From Alkaliphilus hydrothermalis (GTDB taxonomy: Bacteria; Bacillota; Clostridia; Peptostreptococcales; Natronincolaceae), in NCBI RefSeq assembly GCF_016908555.1, contig NZ_JAFBEE010000002.1:124001-188000 (forward strand): a stretch of 64,000 bases of DNA, given 5' to 3'. Positions 16,939 through 25,752 of this stretch are shown here, piece after piece. The position numbers and the translations under genes were made by a program. Numbering within the stretch: the stretch's first letter is position 1; every line of letters begins with the position of its first letter. The notes beneath the pieces were generated by a model, which ran no database searches, was not told where the DNA came from, and saw nothing but the letters and a program-made list of their open reading frames with translations.

Positions 16939-17706
16939 ATGACTTTAATGATATTTTTATATGGAATGATAATCGGATCTTTTTTAAATGTATGTATATG
17001 GCGGGTGCCAAGAGGGGAATCTATCATATTTCCACCTTCCCACTGCCCTAATTGCAATACAAGACTAAAATTATATGACCTTGTTCCAGTGCTAAGTTAT
17101 ATATCAACAGGGGGGAAATGTCGCTACTGTTTTAATCAAATTTCTACTCAATATCCTTTAGTGGAGGTAGCAAATGGTTTGCTATATCTTCTCATTTTTC
17201 ATAAGTACGGTTTCTCCATAGATTCATTAATATATTGCTTATTGGGTAGTTTACTATTGGTAATTGGAATCGTAGATTATTATAGTCAGATTATTCCCAA
17301 TGAATTCATCATTACAGGCTTTGGGATTCTATTAATACTCAACATAAAAAGTTATACCACTGAACCCAGTCTTTTGCTTTCAGGGGTTGTTGGGCTAATA
17401 ATAGCGGGAGGCTTTTTCTTATTTATAGCCATCATCACTGCTGGTGGAATGGGGGGAGGAGATATTAAACTCATGGCCATGCTAGGTTTATGGTTGGGTT
17501 GGAAATTAGTTCTCCTGGTAATGCTGTTGTCTTTTGTACTGGGGGCATTGGGTTCTTTAATCTTAATATCACTAAAAATTAAGGGGAGAAAGGACTATAT
17601 TCCCTTTGGACCCTTTATCGGGATTGCTACATTACTGACAGTACTCTATGGAGATGATATAATTAATCTGTATATAGATTTTGCTCTAAAAGGATTTCTA
17701 AGTTAA
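16939..17706 (+). CDS. pilD: prepilin peptidase PilD/ComC
   Basis: A polytopic aspartyl protease of about 255 aa that cleaves and N-methylates prepilins. It has the N-terminal G-S-F-L-N-V-C-I-W-R-V-P-R-G motif and a zinc-binding tetracysteine (C-P-N-C and C-R-Y-C). The catalytic aspartates are in G-I-V-D-Y-Y-S-Q-I-I-P and G-G-G-D-I-K-L-M-A (GxGD type). About eight membrane segments are predicted by eye. ATG 16939 and GTG 16933 are both possible starts after GGAAATGGAG. It sits between the minor pilins and pilM and serves all four prepilins here. Confidence 0.92.
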   Translation: MTLMIFLYGMIIGSFLNVCIWRVPRGESIIFPPSHCPNCNTRLKLYDLVPVLSYISTGGKCRYCFNQISTQYPLVEVANGLLYLLIFHKYGFSIDSLIYCLLGSLLLVIGIVDYYSQIIPNEFIITGFGILLILNIKSYTTEPSLLLSGVVGLIIAGGFFLFIAIITAGGMGGGDIKLMAMLGLWLGWKLVLLVMLLSFVLGALGSLILISLKIKGRKDYIPFGPFIGIATLLTVLYGDDIINLYIDFALKGFLS

Positions 17707-17809
17707 GGTCCATTTAATCAAAAATTAAAGAACAGAAGCTGTCATAAATGATTTAGTTGAGAATTAATTTAAATAATTTCTTTGTAGTGAAATAGAAGGG
17801 GGTTATGGC

Positions 17810-18850
17810 TTGTTCGATCGAGAGGTTCTTTCAATAGATATTGGAAGCCACCAAATAAAGGTGGTAGTTGGTAAGTATCACAATAGTGAAATCATAATCT
17901 CCCATGCCTTTATGACGCCAACGCCAGAAGGTGCCTACCAAGATGGGCAGATTATAGATATACATAAAATAACATATGACATCGACAAAGCATTGGAACA
18001 GCATAGGATAAAAGCTAAAAAGGTGGTATTCTCCCTTCAGAGTACAAATGTGATCACCCGTGAGGTGGATTTGCCCTCCGTTGCGGAAGAACAATTGGCT
18101 AGTATGCTGGAATATGAAATACAACAATTTTTTCCTACTTCACTGGAGGATTATGTGATTCAGTATAAGAAGCTAAAGACTTTTAATGAAGATGACAGAA
18201 AAACTCGTCTTTTGGTGGCTGCTATACCGAAGTCAATTGTGCAAAGTTATTGGGAGTTAAGCAAAGAACTTAACCTAAAACCATTAGCATTGGATATCCA
18301 TTCTAATAGTATTTCGAAGCTTTTTATGAAGGGTTTAAAGTTAGATGGATTAGATTATAGAGAACATACTTTAGCAGTAGTAGACCTAGGGTACGAAGGG
18401 ATAAATATTAACATTATTAAAGATGGTACCTTAGAGTTTAGTAGACTGCTACCAATAGGTGGGAAAGAGATAGATATCATGATTTCAAAGGTATTTGAAA
18501 TTCCGAAAGAGCAAGCGGAAGAACTGAAAAAAACCCCCAAGCGGGACATTTTAGAGGAGGCGCGTTTTGATAATCTTGTTAACTCCTGTATTCAAGGGTG
18601 GGGAGAGGAAATTCAGAGAATATTTAAATATCATACCAGTAGAGAATTAGGCAATCGAATAGATCAGATTTACTTAATGGGTGGGCATGCCAATTTAAAG
18701 AAAATACCAGAAGGTATGAAGGGATACTTTAATATTCCTACAAATGTATTATCCTATTTAAGCAATATTAAGCTAAATGTTTCTAAAGGTAATGAAGAGA
18801 TAGACTTGAAATACTATTTGAATGCTATTGGAGCTATTATAAGAAAGTAA
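17810..18850 (+). CDS. pilM: PilM-like actin-fold pilus assembly protein
   Basis: A 346-aa cytoplasmic actin-like ATPase of the PilM family. It has an N-terminal phosphate-1 motif D-I-G-S-H-Q-I-K, a second V-D-L-G-Y-E-G-I-N motif near residue 190, and a C-terminal adenosine motif I-Y-L-M-G-G-H-A. PilM binds the cytoplasmic N-terminus of PilN and links it to the motor. The start is TTG at 17810 after GAAGGGGG; the nearby ATG at 17805 is in a frame that stops early. pilN follows within 16 bp. Confidence 0.88.
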   Translation: MFDREVLSIDIGSHQIKVVVGKYHNSEIIISHAFMTPTPEGAYQDGQIIDIHKITYDIDKALEQHRIKAKKVVFSLQSTNVITREVDLPSVAEEQLASMLEYEIQQFFPTSLEDYVIQYKKLKTFNEDDRKTRLLVAAIPKSIVQSYWELSKELNLKPLALDIHSNSISKLFMKGLKLDGLDYREHTLAVVDLGYEGININIIKDGTLEFSRLLPIGGKEIDIMISKVFEIPKEQAEELKKTPKRDILEEARFDNLVNSCIQGWGEEIQRIFKYHTSRELGNRIDQIYLMGGHANLKKIPEGMKGYFNIPTNVLSYLSNIKLNVSKGNEEIDLKYYLNAIGAIIRK

Positions 18851-18865
18851 GTAGGTGGTAATAAC

Positions 18866-19417
18866 ATGAGGGATTTTAACTTTTTTGAACCTTATTTAAA
18901 TAAAAACACCAATTTTAGTGGTAAAACTGGGAAATATCTGGTGGTAGTCGGAGCTATGACCCTATTAGCTCTATATCCACTATATAATGGGATACAGATT
19001 TATAAGGCAAATAGTGAGGTGGCTACTGTTGGTGGACTTGTCCAATCCTCTAGTATACAAGAGGGAAAGCAATTGATGGAGAAGTTGACCAATCAGCGAA
19101 AGGCGCTAGTAGAACGAAAAGAAAAACTAGTCGGGGTGGAGGAAATCTTTAGGGGGAAAGATGTGATTAATGACCTGCTGATTTTTACCATTAATGACCA
19201 TATTCCAGAGGATGTATTTTTAGAGTCGGTGAAGATTAGTGCTGGACAGATATTGATTCAAGGGGTTTCCAAGGATCAAAAATCCATTGCCCTATTGGAT
19301 CGTAATCTCAGAAGAAATGAAGCTTTTAAGGATGTTTTTATATCCAGTATAATAGGAGATTTAGGTAGCTATACCTTTACTGTAAGTTTTTCTATTAAAG
19401 GTGGGGATGAAGAATGA
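18866..19417 (+). CDS. pilN: PilN-like pilus alignment protein
   Basis: A 183-aa bitopic membrane protein. A short N-terminal tail carries F-N-F-F-E-P-Y-L (the PilM-binding I-N-L-L/F-E-P equivalent), followed by one transmembrane helix at about residues 24-42. Then come a coiled coil (about 60-90) and a small alpha/beta domain typical of PilN. It overlaps pilO by four bases (ATGA), so translation is coupled. It forms the PilM-PilN-PilO subcomplex. Confidence 0.82.
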   Translation: MRDFNFFEPYLNKNTNFSGKTGKYLVVVGAMTLLALYPLYNGIQIYKANSEVATVGGLVQSSSIQEGKQLMEKLTNQRKALVERKEKLVGVEEIFRGKDVINDLLIFTINDHIPEDVFLESVKISAGQILIQGVSKDQKSIALLDRNLRRNEAFKDVFISSIIGDLGSYTFTVSFSIKGGDEE

Positions 19418-20727
19418 AGCTAACTAAGAGAGATCGAAAATTACTACAGGTCCTTTGTGGAACACTTATTTTGCTTGGATATTTTCACTTAATCCTAGAC
19501 CCCCAATGGCAAAAGTTAAAGGAGCTAAAGGAAGTAAAGGAAGCCTACAATAAATCAATTGAAGCTGTGGAGTTTTCCATGGAGTCAAAGGATTTCGTGG
19601 AAACTGAAATTGTAGAAATAGTGGAAGAAGTTGAAGCCTTACAGAAACTTTATTTTGATTCTATTGACCAAGGTAACATTATTTTATTAATGGATCAATG
19701 GATTGAAGCTTCGGGGCTCGGTGTGCCAGCCCTGACTTTTTCTGAGTATCGAGTAGAGATTTTAGCTGAGGAGGAACTGGAGACAATCGCTTTAACTGTC
19801 CCTTTTGAAGGGGAATATGGAGAACTCCAAGAACTGTTAAGAAAAATAAGAAATCATGAAAACCGGGTACTTATTAGCCAGTTAAACATCCAGAATAACC
19901 TTGATGGCAGTATTAAAGGAAGAATGTTGTTGGATTTTTATAAACTTAAAGATAATGGAGCTAAAGGTGAAGAACCTTTTATAGCAGAGGATATCAAATC
20001 GGTGACCAAAAATAATCCCTTTAGTCCTTACCAAGGATTTTTTAGAGGGGTAACTGGTGTAGAAGAGATTGTGGAGGAGATGGAGGGCTACTTACCTACT
20101 CAAGAGGCTTTAGGGGAGTATGGAGAAGATAACATAACTGGAGGGGGTAAACAAGGACCCAAGGAGTCAAACATTGTCCTAGGACTAAATGACTTTGAAG
20201 TCATGGATACATTTTTTGTAGGGGAGCCAAGGGACATGGTTGGGGATTTGGTGTTGGATGGTAACGCTCAATCAGGTAAATATTCACTGCTGGTGGACTA
20301 TGATTTTATAAGACCTAGGCAAAGATCGGTGGCCAATGTGGTATTTGAGGGGGAACCAATGATGATTGAATACGCCCCAGAATTGTTACAGCTTTCAATC
20401 TATTCCTACGGGGAAGCTAATCATGGTGTATCTCTTATTCTAAAGGATTCCAAGGGGCAAGAGTATACAGTAAGTTTGGCTCAACAAATAGACTGGAGGG
20501 GGTGGGAGAAGCTAAAAGCTACACTACCGAAGGAAATTTCTTATCCTGCCCGTCTTCAAAGAATAACAATAGAGGCTAGAGATTTTGACCCGGTCACAAA
20601 TGGAATCCTTCTATTGGATAAATTAGAGGCAGCATATCAAACGGGTGCTGTACTGTTAAGGGAAGGCAAAACGTCTAATGGGAAAGAAAATGAAGGAATA
20701 TATGAAGTACCTAATAATGGAATATAA
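19414..20727 (+). CDS. pilO: PilO-like protein with C-terminal beta-sandwich extension
   Basis: The first ~190 residues match the PilO layout: an N-terminal transmembrane helix at about 13-27, a coiled coil, and a ferredoxin-like domain. The remaining ~245 residues are not part of classic PilO (usually about 200 aa). They contain a Gly/Pro linker and then a beta-sandwich-like domain with a hydrophobic alternating pattern, ending in L-D-K-L-E-A-A-Y, like carbohydrate-binding or FlaA-like jelly rolls. The protein stops at 20727, but LysM-like codons continue in another frame to 20788. It therefore looks like a fusion that lost its last domain. Confidence 0.75.
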   Translation: MKLTKRDRKLLQVLCGTLILLGYFHLILDPQWQKLKELKEVKEAYNKSIEAVEFSMESKDFVETEIVEIVEEVEALQKLYFDSIDQGNIILLMDQWIEASGLGVPALTFSEYRVEILAEEELETIALTVPFEGEYGELQELLRKIRNHENRVLISQLNIQNNLDGSIKGRMLLDFYKLKDNGAKGEEPFIAEDIKSVTKNNPFSPYQGFFRGVTGVEEIVEEMEGYLPTQEALGEYGEDNITGGGKQGPKESNIVLGLNDFEVMDTFFVGEPRDMVGDLVLDGNAQSGKYSLLVDYDFIRPRQRSVANVVFEGEPMMIEYAPELLQLSIYSYGEANHGVSLILKDSKGQEYTVSLAQQIDWRGWEKLKATLPKEISYPARLQRITIEARDFDPVTNGILLLDKLEAAYQTGAVLLREGKTSNGKENEGIYEVPNNGI

Positions 20728-20788
20728 CGGGATTTCGGATGAAAACCATGTGAAGGTTGGACAAACATTATTAATTCCGAAACGATAA
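20717..20788 (+). pseudogene. frameshifted LysM domain remnant after pilO
   Basis: In the +1 frame relative to pilO, 23 codons read M-E-Y-N-G-I-S-D-E-N, then V-K-V-G-Q-T-L-L-I-P-K-R, then a stop. This matches the second half of a LysM domain (the N-x-I-x-x-G-Q-x-L-x-I-P ending). The pilO frame just before it reads I-Y-E-V, like the LysM beginning. An internal deletion of about 10 codons with loss of frame would explain both. The overlap makes an independent gene unlikely. Confidence 0.55.
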
Positions 20789-20850
20789 TAGTTTTAACGG
20801 GATTGATTAATAATTTATTTTTATCAACCTATGGAGAATAGGAGGTTACT

Positions 20851-22614
20851 ATGGGAAAAAAGCAAGTACTTTCTTTAGTTATGATATGGATATGTTTGAT
20901 GAGTATTAGTAATATTAGTTTTGCAAATGCCCAAAATCAACACCTAAATGAAGAAAATGGGAAGGAAATCGGTCTTATTGCTGGAGAGTTGGCAGCTCAA
21001 AGGGACTATATAAATGATCACCCAAAGGATTGGCTAAAGGCTTATGCAGAGGAGGAAGTTAGGACAATCTCCCTCTATGAATTAGATGACCAGTCCTATC
21101 TGACAAAATATTACTTCCTAAGGGGGTTTAGAAAGGGTTTTGAAGAGGGATATGAAAACGGCTATAGGGTTTTAGAGAATCAGGAAACCACTGTAACAGA
21201 AACCAACCAAAAATATCGGTACGCAGTCTCCCATGGTGAGTTTTTCGGGAGTCTATTAGGGGGACAAAATGGCATTAAGGAATATCATGGGGGCAAAACC
21301 AATGATTGGAGAAGGTCTGTTCCCTCTAATACCCAACTGATTAGAGAGTATTCGCTTAATCGGGACACAGAACATTATTCAAATGAATTTATTCTTAGTT
21401 TTAAGAAGGCTTATCAAGCTGCTTATACTGAGGCATTCCGACATGCAAATGCTGAAAATCATAGGGTTACAAAAGAGATGGGCTACATCCATGGTGAAGA
21501 GGCAGGCGAAGAACAAGGGAAGGTTAGTGGAAGGATAGATTTTGTAGATGGAAGAAACAGCAGTTGGAGAGCTGCACTTCCAACAGATACGGAAATTATC
21601 ATCCAAGGAAATTTAATGAGGGGAAATTCACAGTATAGGGAGGGTTTTATAGCTGGGTACAAGGAGGGCTTTAAATCTGGTTATACTGAGTTTTTTCAAG
21701 AAAATAATCTCTCCGCCATTTTAGATAATATCAAGGTAACTGAGGTTTCAATGTTGGGTGAAACAATTAGCAGCACCGATGAAGTTTTAACTGTAGAGAT
21801 TATGCCTGGAGCCTTCTATTGGGAAACCTTCTTTTCAGTTGAAAAAGATACCCTACCCATCTACTACTTAAACACCAAGCGACTAGAGGCTGCTACTAGA
21901 AAATATTCGCTGGAGGTAGAAAATCACCTAGGGGCGATTGAGCTTAGGGAGCCAGTTACTTTGAGCTTTACTTATTATGGGACTGAAAGAGCTGGTATAT
22001 ATCAAATGATCAATGGAGAATGGCGATACTTATTTAGTCGTATTGATGGAAATACAATTACGACATTAATCCCCAAAGGTGTTTTTTCGGGTGGGGAATA
22101 TGCAGTGTTGATAGACCAACAATATCCTGAGCTTCGGGACATCTATACCCATTGGGCCAGTGATGAGATATATACTTTTGTTAGACGTTTTTATGTGGCT
22201 GGGTATCCTGACAGGACCTTTAAACCTTTAGAAAATGTATCTAGAGGAGAATTCGTCACCCTATTGGGGCGGGTTTTAAATTGGGCTCCTGCTTCTAAAA
22301 AAGTTAAGGAGTTTAAAGATGTACATGAGTTTGGCGTTTTTAAAAGTGCAATTCTTTCTGCCGTTGATGAAGGGTATATAAAGGGTTATCCAGATGAAAC
22401 CTTCAAACCCAAGAATCCCATCACCTATCAAGAAATTGAGTGGATTATACAGAGGGTCCCTGGTAATAATGAATTTAGCTGGAAAGAAATCCAGGACAGT
22501 ATGATGTACGAAAAATATACTCGATCCGATAGCCGATTAAGTATGAAGAAGAATATTACTAGAGGAGAAATTATCTATATGCTCTATCTACTACAGGAGG
22601 CAGGTAAGTTATAA
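20851..22614 (+). CDS. secreted SLH-domain protein with G-Y-x-x-G-Y repeats
   Basis: A 587-aa protein with a signal peptide (hydrophobic core about 6-24, A-N-A before the likely cleavage). The N-terminal half has two or three copies of a glycine/aromatic motif (G-F-x-x-G-Y-x-x-G-Y and G-Y-x-x-G-F-x-x-G-Y) with R-D or N-D-W-R linkers. A middle beta-rich domain follows. The C-terminal ~150 residues carry S-layer homology repeats (H-W-A ... G-Y-P-D-R-T-F-K-P and G-Y-I-K-G-Y-P-D-E-T-F-K-P) that normally bind pyruvylated cell-wall polymer. Being last in the pilus block, it may anchor or display pili at the surface, but that is inference. The N-terminal domain is not one I recognise. Confidence 0.75.
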   Translation: MGKKQVLSLVMIWICLMSISNISFANAQNQHLNEENGKEIGLIAGELAAQRDYINDHPKDWLKAYAEEEVRTISLYELDDQSYLTKYYFLRGFRKGFEEGYENGYRVLENQETTVTETNQKYRYAVSHGEFFGSLLGGQNGIKEYHGGKTNDWRRSVPSNTQLIREYSLNRDTEHYSNEFILSFKKAYQAAYTEAFRHANAENHRVTKEMGYIHGEEAGEEQGKVSGRIDFVDGRNSSWRAALPTDTEIIIQGNLMRGNSQYREGFIAGYKEGFKSGYTEFFQENNLSAILDNIKVTEVSMLGETISSTDEVLTVEIMPGAFYWETFFSVEKDTLPIYYLNTKRLEAATRKYSLEVENHLGAIELREPVTLSFTYYGTERAGIYQMINGEWRYLFSRIDGNTITTLIPKGVFSGGEYAVLIDQQYPELRDIYTHWASDEIYTFVRRFYVAGYPDRTFKPLENVSRGEFVTLLGRVLNWAPASKKVKEFKDVHEFGVFKSAILSAVDEGYIKGYPDETFKPKNPITYQEIEWIIQRVPGNNEFSWKEIQDSMMYEKYTRSDSRLSMKKNITRGEIIYMLYLLQEAGKL

Positions 22615-22698
22615 TTTTTTATAAAATAAATATAAACAAATATATTTAGGGTATATATTAAATAAGCTAATAGAAATCATAAGAAGGAGAGGTTGGTT

Positions 22699-22962
22699 AT
22701 GAAGGTGAAAAATAATATGGAGGACGTTATTGAGCATTTGCTACCACAAGTCTTGAAAAGCTACCCAGAGGTTTGTAAATGTGAAAGATGTGTTAGTGAT
22801 ATTAAAGCACTTGCACTAAATATTTTACCTCCAAAATATGTGGCAACCCCCTTGGGGGAAGTCTATTCAAGGGTTAATGAACTATCTACTCAATTCGAGG
22901 CTAATGCAGTAAAAGCAATAATTGTAGCCATTGAAAAAGTATTAAAGCATCCAAGACATTGA
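22699..22962 (+). CDS. comFB: ComFB family protein
   Basis: An 87-aa protein with the ComFB pattern: N-N-M-E-D-V-I, then C-K-C-E-R-C-V-S-D-I-K-A-L-A-L-N, and L-P-P-K-Y-V. The cysteine trio (C-x-C-x-x-C) is typical. ComFB homologues have recently been described as cyclic-dinucleotide-binding regulators of competence and motility; I recall this for cyanobacteria and apply it here only by analogy. I chose ATG 22699 after GGAGAGG; an in-frame TTG lies at 22693. It follows the pilus/SLH block, which fits a role in pilus or competence control. Confidence 0.82.
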   Translation: MKVKNNMEDVIEHLLPQVLKSYPEVCKCERCVSDIKALALNILPPKYVATPLGEVYSRVNELSTQFEANAVKAIIVAIEKVLKHPRH

Positions 22963-23052
22963 TAAATATTATGCTAATTTATGAAAATCTATTCAAATCC
23001 TTAAAAATGTGATATTATTAAATAGGATTTCGAGAGGAAGGGTTTGACAATA

Positions 23053-23484
23053 GTGGAAAAATACTTAGTCATACACGGTCCCAATTTAAATCTATTGGGT
23101 ACAAGGGAACCAGAAGTCTATGGTACAGTTTCCCTACAGGAAATAAATGAAAAATTGCGATTGTCGGCTGATAAATATGGTGTAAAATTGGTAATACTAC
23201 AAAGTAATAGTGAAGGGGAGATTATAGACATTCTTCACCAACATAGGGACGCCAAGGGAATCATCATTAATCCTGCTGCCTACAGCCACTATAGTATTGC
23301 CATACATGATGCAATTAAAGCAATTAACGTTCCAACGGTTGAAGTTCATTTAAGCAATATTTATGGTCGGGAGGAGTTTCGTCGACATTCAGTGGTTTCA
23401 CCGGCATGTATTGGACAGATTTCTGGGTTTGGATATTTAAGCTATCTACTGGCATTGGAAGCTCTGATGTCAAGTGACAAATAA
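23053..23484 (+). CDS. aroQ: type II 3-dehydroquinate dehydratase
   Basis: Catalyses the third step of the shikimate pathway, 3-dehydroquinate to 3-dehydroshikimate. The type II signature G-P-N-L-N-L-L-G lies near the N-terminus, with the active-site Tyr region (E-V-Y-G), N-P-A-A-Y-S-H, E-V-H-L-S-N and the R-H-S-V-V-S-P segment all in place. The length of about 143 aa is normal. The start is either GTG 23053 or TTG 23044; the latter lies very close to the GAGAGGAAGGG site. It begins a run with the M24 peptidase and efp. Confidence 0.93.
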   Translation: MEKYLVIHGPNLNLLGTREPEVYGTVSLQEINEKLRLSADKYGVKLVILQSNSEGEIIDILHQHRDAKGIIINPAAYSHYSIAIHDAIKAINVPTVEVHLSNIYGREEFRRHSVVSPACIGQISGFGYLSYLLALEALMSSDK

Positions 23485-23507
23485 ATAAGATCTTAGGGGG
23501 AGAAATT

Positions 23508-24575
23508 ATGGAAATGAGAGTAAATAAAGTTCGCAACCTATTGGATGAAAAAAATTTAGATGCTATACTATTGTACAAGCCAGAGAATAGAAGGTATATA
23601 GCAGGTTTTACGGGGAGTAATGGTTATATCCTGATCACTAAGGAAAAGGCAATTTTCATCACTGACTTCAGGTATACTATTCAAGCAAGTGAGCAATGTC
23701 AAGGTTTTGAAATTGTTGAAATGAACAATCATAACCCATTATCAGATGTGCTAAAGAGCTATTCCCTAAAAAGACTAGGAATCGAAGAAGAACATGTTTC
23801 CTATGGTCAATTTTTAGAATTCAGTGAAAAGCTACCAGAGGTTGAATTTGTTCCTTTAAAGGGAACACTTACTACAATCCGTTCAATCAAAACAGAAGAT
23901 GAAATTGAGTTAATTGCTAAAGCGGCTGAAATTACTGACGAAGCCTTTGAGCATATTATGAAATACATAAAGCCTGGGATGAAGGAAACGGAAGTAGCGC
24001 TAGAGTTGGAAGTATTCATGAAGAAGAAGGGTGCCAGTGCCCTTAGTTTTGAATCGATCGTAGCATCTGGAGTAAGATCTTCTCTACCCCATGGAAAAGC
24101 TTCAGATAAGGTGATTGAGAAGGGTGACATGATTACACTTGATTTTGGATGTGTATATAAGGGTTATTGTTCTGATATGACTAGAAGTTTTGTAATGGGA
24201 GAAGCTACTGATAAGCAAAAGGAAATCTACTACGGGGTATTAGAAGCTCAAGAAGCATCTCTAAAGGCTGTTAGACCAGGTATTACTGGAATAGAATTAG
24301 ATAAAATTGCAAGAGACATTATTACTGAAAAAGGTTATGGTGAAAACTTTAGACATGGTTTAGGGCATGGTGTTGGTATTGAAGTCCATGAGCTTCCCCA
24401 TGTAAATGCCCGTGGAACAGTGGCAATGGAGCCAGGTGCCGTCATCACTATAGAGCCAGGAATTTACGTTCCACATTATGGTGGCGTAAGAATTGAGGAC
24501 TTAGTTGTCGTAACAGAAGATGGTTATCGAGTTCTATCAAAATCTACCAAGGAACTGATTGAACTTAAATTATAA
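23508..24575 (+). CDS. Xaa-Pro aminopeptidase (M24 family, YqhT-like)
   Basis: A 355-aa metallopeptidase that removes N-terminal residues next to proline. The N-terminal creatinase-like domain (about 1-125) includes Y-I-A-G-F-T-G-S-N-G. The pita-bread domain follows, with the metal ligands in D-F-G-C (Asp), S-D-M-T-R (Asp), H-G-L-G-H-G-V-G (His), T-I-E-P-G-I (Glu) and G-V-R-I-E-D (Glu). All five ligands are present. It lies between aroQ and efp, the standard Firmicutes order (aroQ-papA-efp). Confidence 0.92.
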   Translation: MEMRVNKVRNLLDEKNLDAILLYKPENRRYIAGFTGSNGYILITKEKAIFITDFRYTIQASEQCQGFEIVEMNNHNPLSDVLKSYSLKRLGIEEEHVSYGQFLEFSEKLPEVEFVPLKGTLTTIRSIKTEDEIELIAKAAEITDEAFEHIMKYIKPGMKETEVALELEVFMKKKGASALSFESIVASGVRSSLPHGKASDKVIEKGDMITLDFGCVYKGYCSDMTRSFVMGEATDKQKEIYYGVLEAQEASLKAVRPGITGIELDKIARDIITEKGYGENFRHGLGHGVGIEVHELPHVNARGTVAMEPGAVITIEPGIYVPHYGGVRIEDLVVVTEDGYRVLSKSTKELIELKL

Positions 24576-24603
24576 CATTAACATTTAACTATGGAGGGAT
24601 AGA

Positions 24604-25161
24604 ATGATTTCAGCAGGTGATTTTAGAAAAGGTGTTACTTTTGAAATGAATGGAGAGCCATATGTAGTTTTGGATTTCCAACATGTTAAGCCAGGTAAAG
24701 GAGCAGCTTTTGTTAGAACGAAGCACAAAAACTTAAAGACTGGTTCCATCAGAGAGGAGACTTTCAACCCATCTGATCGTTATCCAAGAGCACATATCGA
24801 AACAAAAGAAATGCAATACTTATATAGTGATGGTGAATTATACCATTTTATGGATAATGAAACTTATGAGCAAATCCCATTGTCTTATGATCAAGTAGAG
24901 GATGCAATTAAGTTCTTAAAGGAAAATGATTCAGCCACTATAAAATTCTACCAAGGAAAGCCTTTCCAAGTAGACCCACCAAACTTTGTTGAGTTAGTCA
25001 TTACAGAAACAGAGCCTGGCATCAAAGGTGATACTGCTTCTAACGTTACAAAGTCTGCTACAGTTGAGACGGGAGCTGTAATCCATGTTCCTCTTTTCAT
25101 CAACGAAGGTGATAAGGTAAGAATTGACACTCGTACTGGAGAATATATGTCAAGAGCATAA
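24604..25161 (+). CDS. efp: translation elongation factor P
   Basis: A 185-aa EF-P that rescues ribosomes stalled on polyproline. The KOW-like domain I contains K-P-G-K-G-A-A-F, where the lysine at the loop tip (Lys32-34 region) is the usual site of modification. OB domains II and III follow, and the C-terminal signature T-G-E-Y-M-S-R-A is intact. The length is normal. AGGGATAG precedes the start codon. The 29-bp gap to the preceding peptidase gene suggests one operon. Confidence 0.96.
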   Translation: MISAGDFRKGVTFEMNGEPYVVLDFQHVKPGKGAAFVRTKHKNLKTGSIREETFNPSDRYPRAHIETKEMQYLYSDGELYHFMDNETYEQIPLSYDQVEDAIKFLKENDSATIKFYQGKPFQVDPPNFVELVITETEPGIKGDTASNVTKSATVETGAVIHVPLFINEGDKVRIDTRTGEYMSRA

Positions 25162-25220
25162 AATCCATATATTCTAGGTAATAATATTAAAGTATTATGC
25201 TAGAAAAGGAGGTAATAGGA

Positions 25221-25685
25221 ATGAGTTATTTGTTTGAAAAAGTTTCTTATTTAAGAGGGTTAGCGGATGGTCTAGACATCAAAAAATCATCTAAAGAAGG
25301 TAAGTTGTTAATCAGCATCATCGACACTTTAGAGGAATTTGCAGATGCCATTGCAGAGGTTAGTGAAGATCAAGAGGAACTAGCTGAGTACGTAGAGGCA
25401 TTAGACGAAGACCTAATGGAGGTTGAAGATGAGTTATTCGACCTTGACGAAGACGAATATGATGATGATTATGACGATTATGATGACGACGATTATGATG
25501 ATGACGATATCGATTTCGCAGAAGTAGAATGTCCTTACTGTGACGAAGAAATCTATGTAGACGAAGATTTACTAGATGAAGAAGAAATCGAAGTACAATG
25601 TCCTCAATGCCACCGTCCTATTACAATAATGGACGAAGATGAGTATGCAGAGTACGAAGAAATCCATAACGACGACGAAGAATAA
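25221..25685 (+). CDS. acidic CD1247-type zinc-ribbon protein
   Basis: A 154-aa conserved clostridial protein of the CD1247 N-terminal-domain type. The N-terminal ~60 residues are helical (S-Y-L-F-E-K-V-S-Y-L-R-G-L-A-D-G-L). Then comes an extreme Asp/Glu run (about residues 65-100), and a zinc-ribbon-like C-terminal part with C-P-Y-C and C-P-Q-C. The upstream in-frame ATG at 25197 was rejected because GGAGGTAATAGG directly precedes 25221. The function is unknown. The acidic stretch could mimic nucleic acid or bind cations, but nothing in the sequence decides this. Confidence 0.7.
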   Translation: MSYLFEKVSYLRGLADGLDIKKSSKEGKLLISIIDTLEEFADAIAEVSEDQEELAEYVEALDEDLMEVEDELFDLDEDEYDDDYDDYDDDDYDDDDIDFAEVECPYCDEEIYVDEDLLDEEEIEVQCPQCHRPITIMDEDEYAEYEEIHNDDEE

Positions 25686-25706
25686 TAACTAAATTACCTA
25701 ACCATT

Positions 25707-25745
25707 GAAAATCCAATGTGAAGAACATTGGATTTTCTTTTTTTT
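25707..25745 (+). terminator. intrinsic terminator before spoIIIA
   Basis: The 12-bp stem aaaatccaatgt / acattggatttt encloses a short loop and is followed by a T-rich run. Confidence 0.85.
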
Positions 25746-25752
25746 GTTTTCA

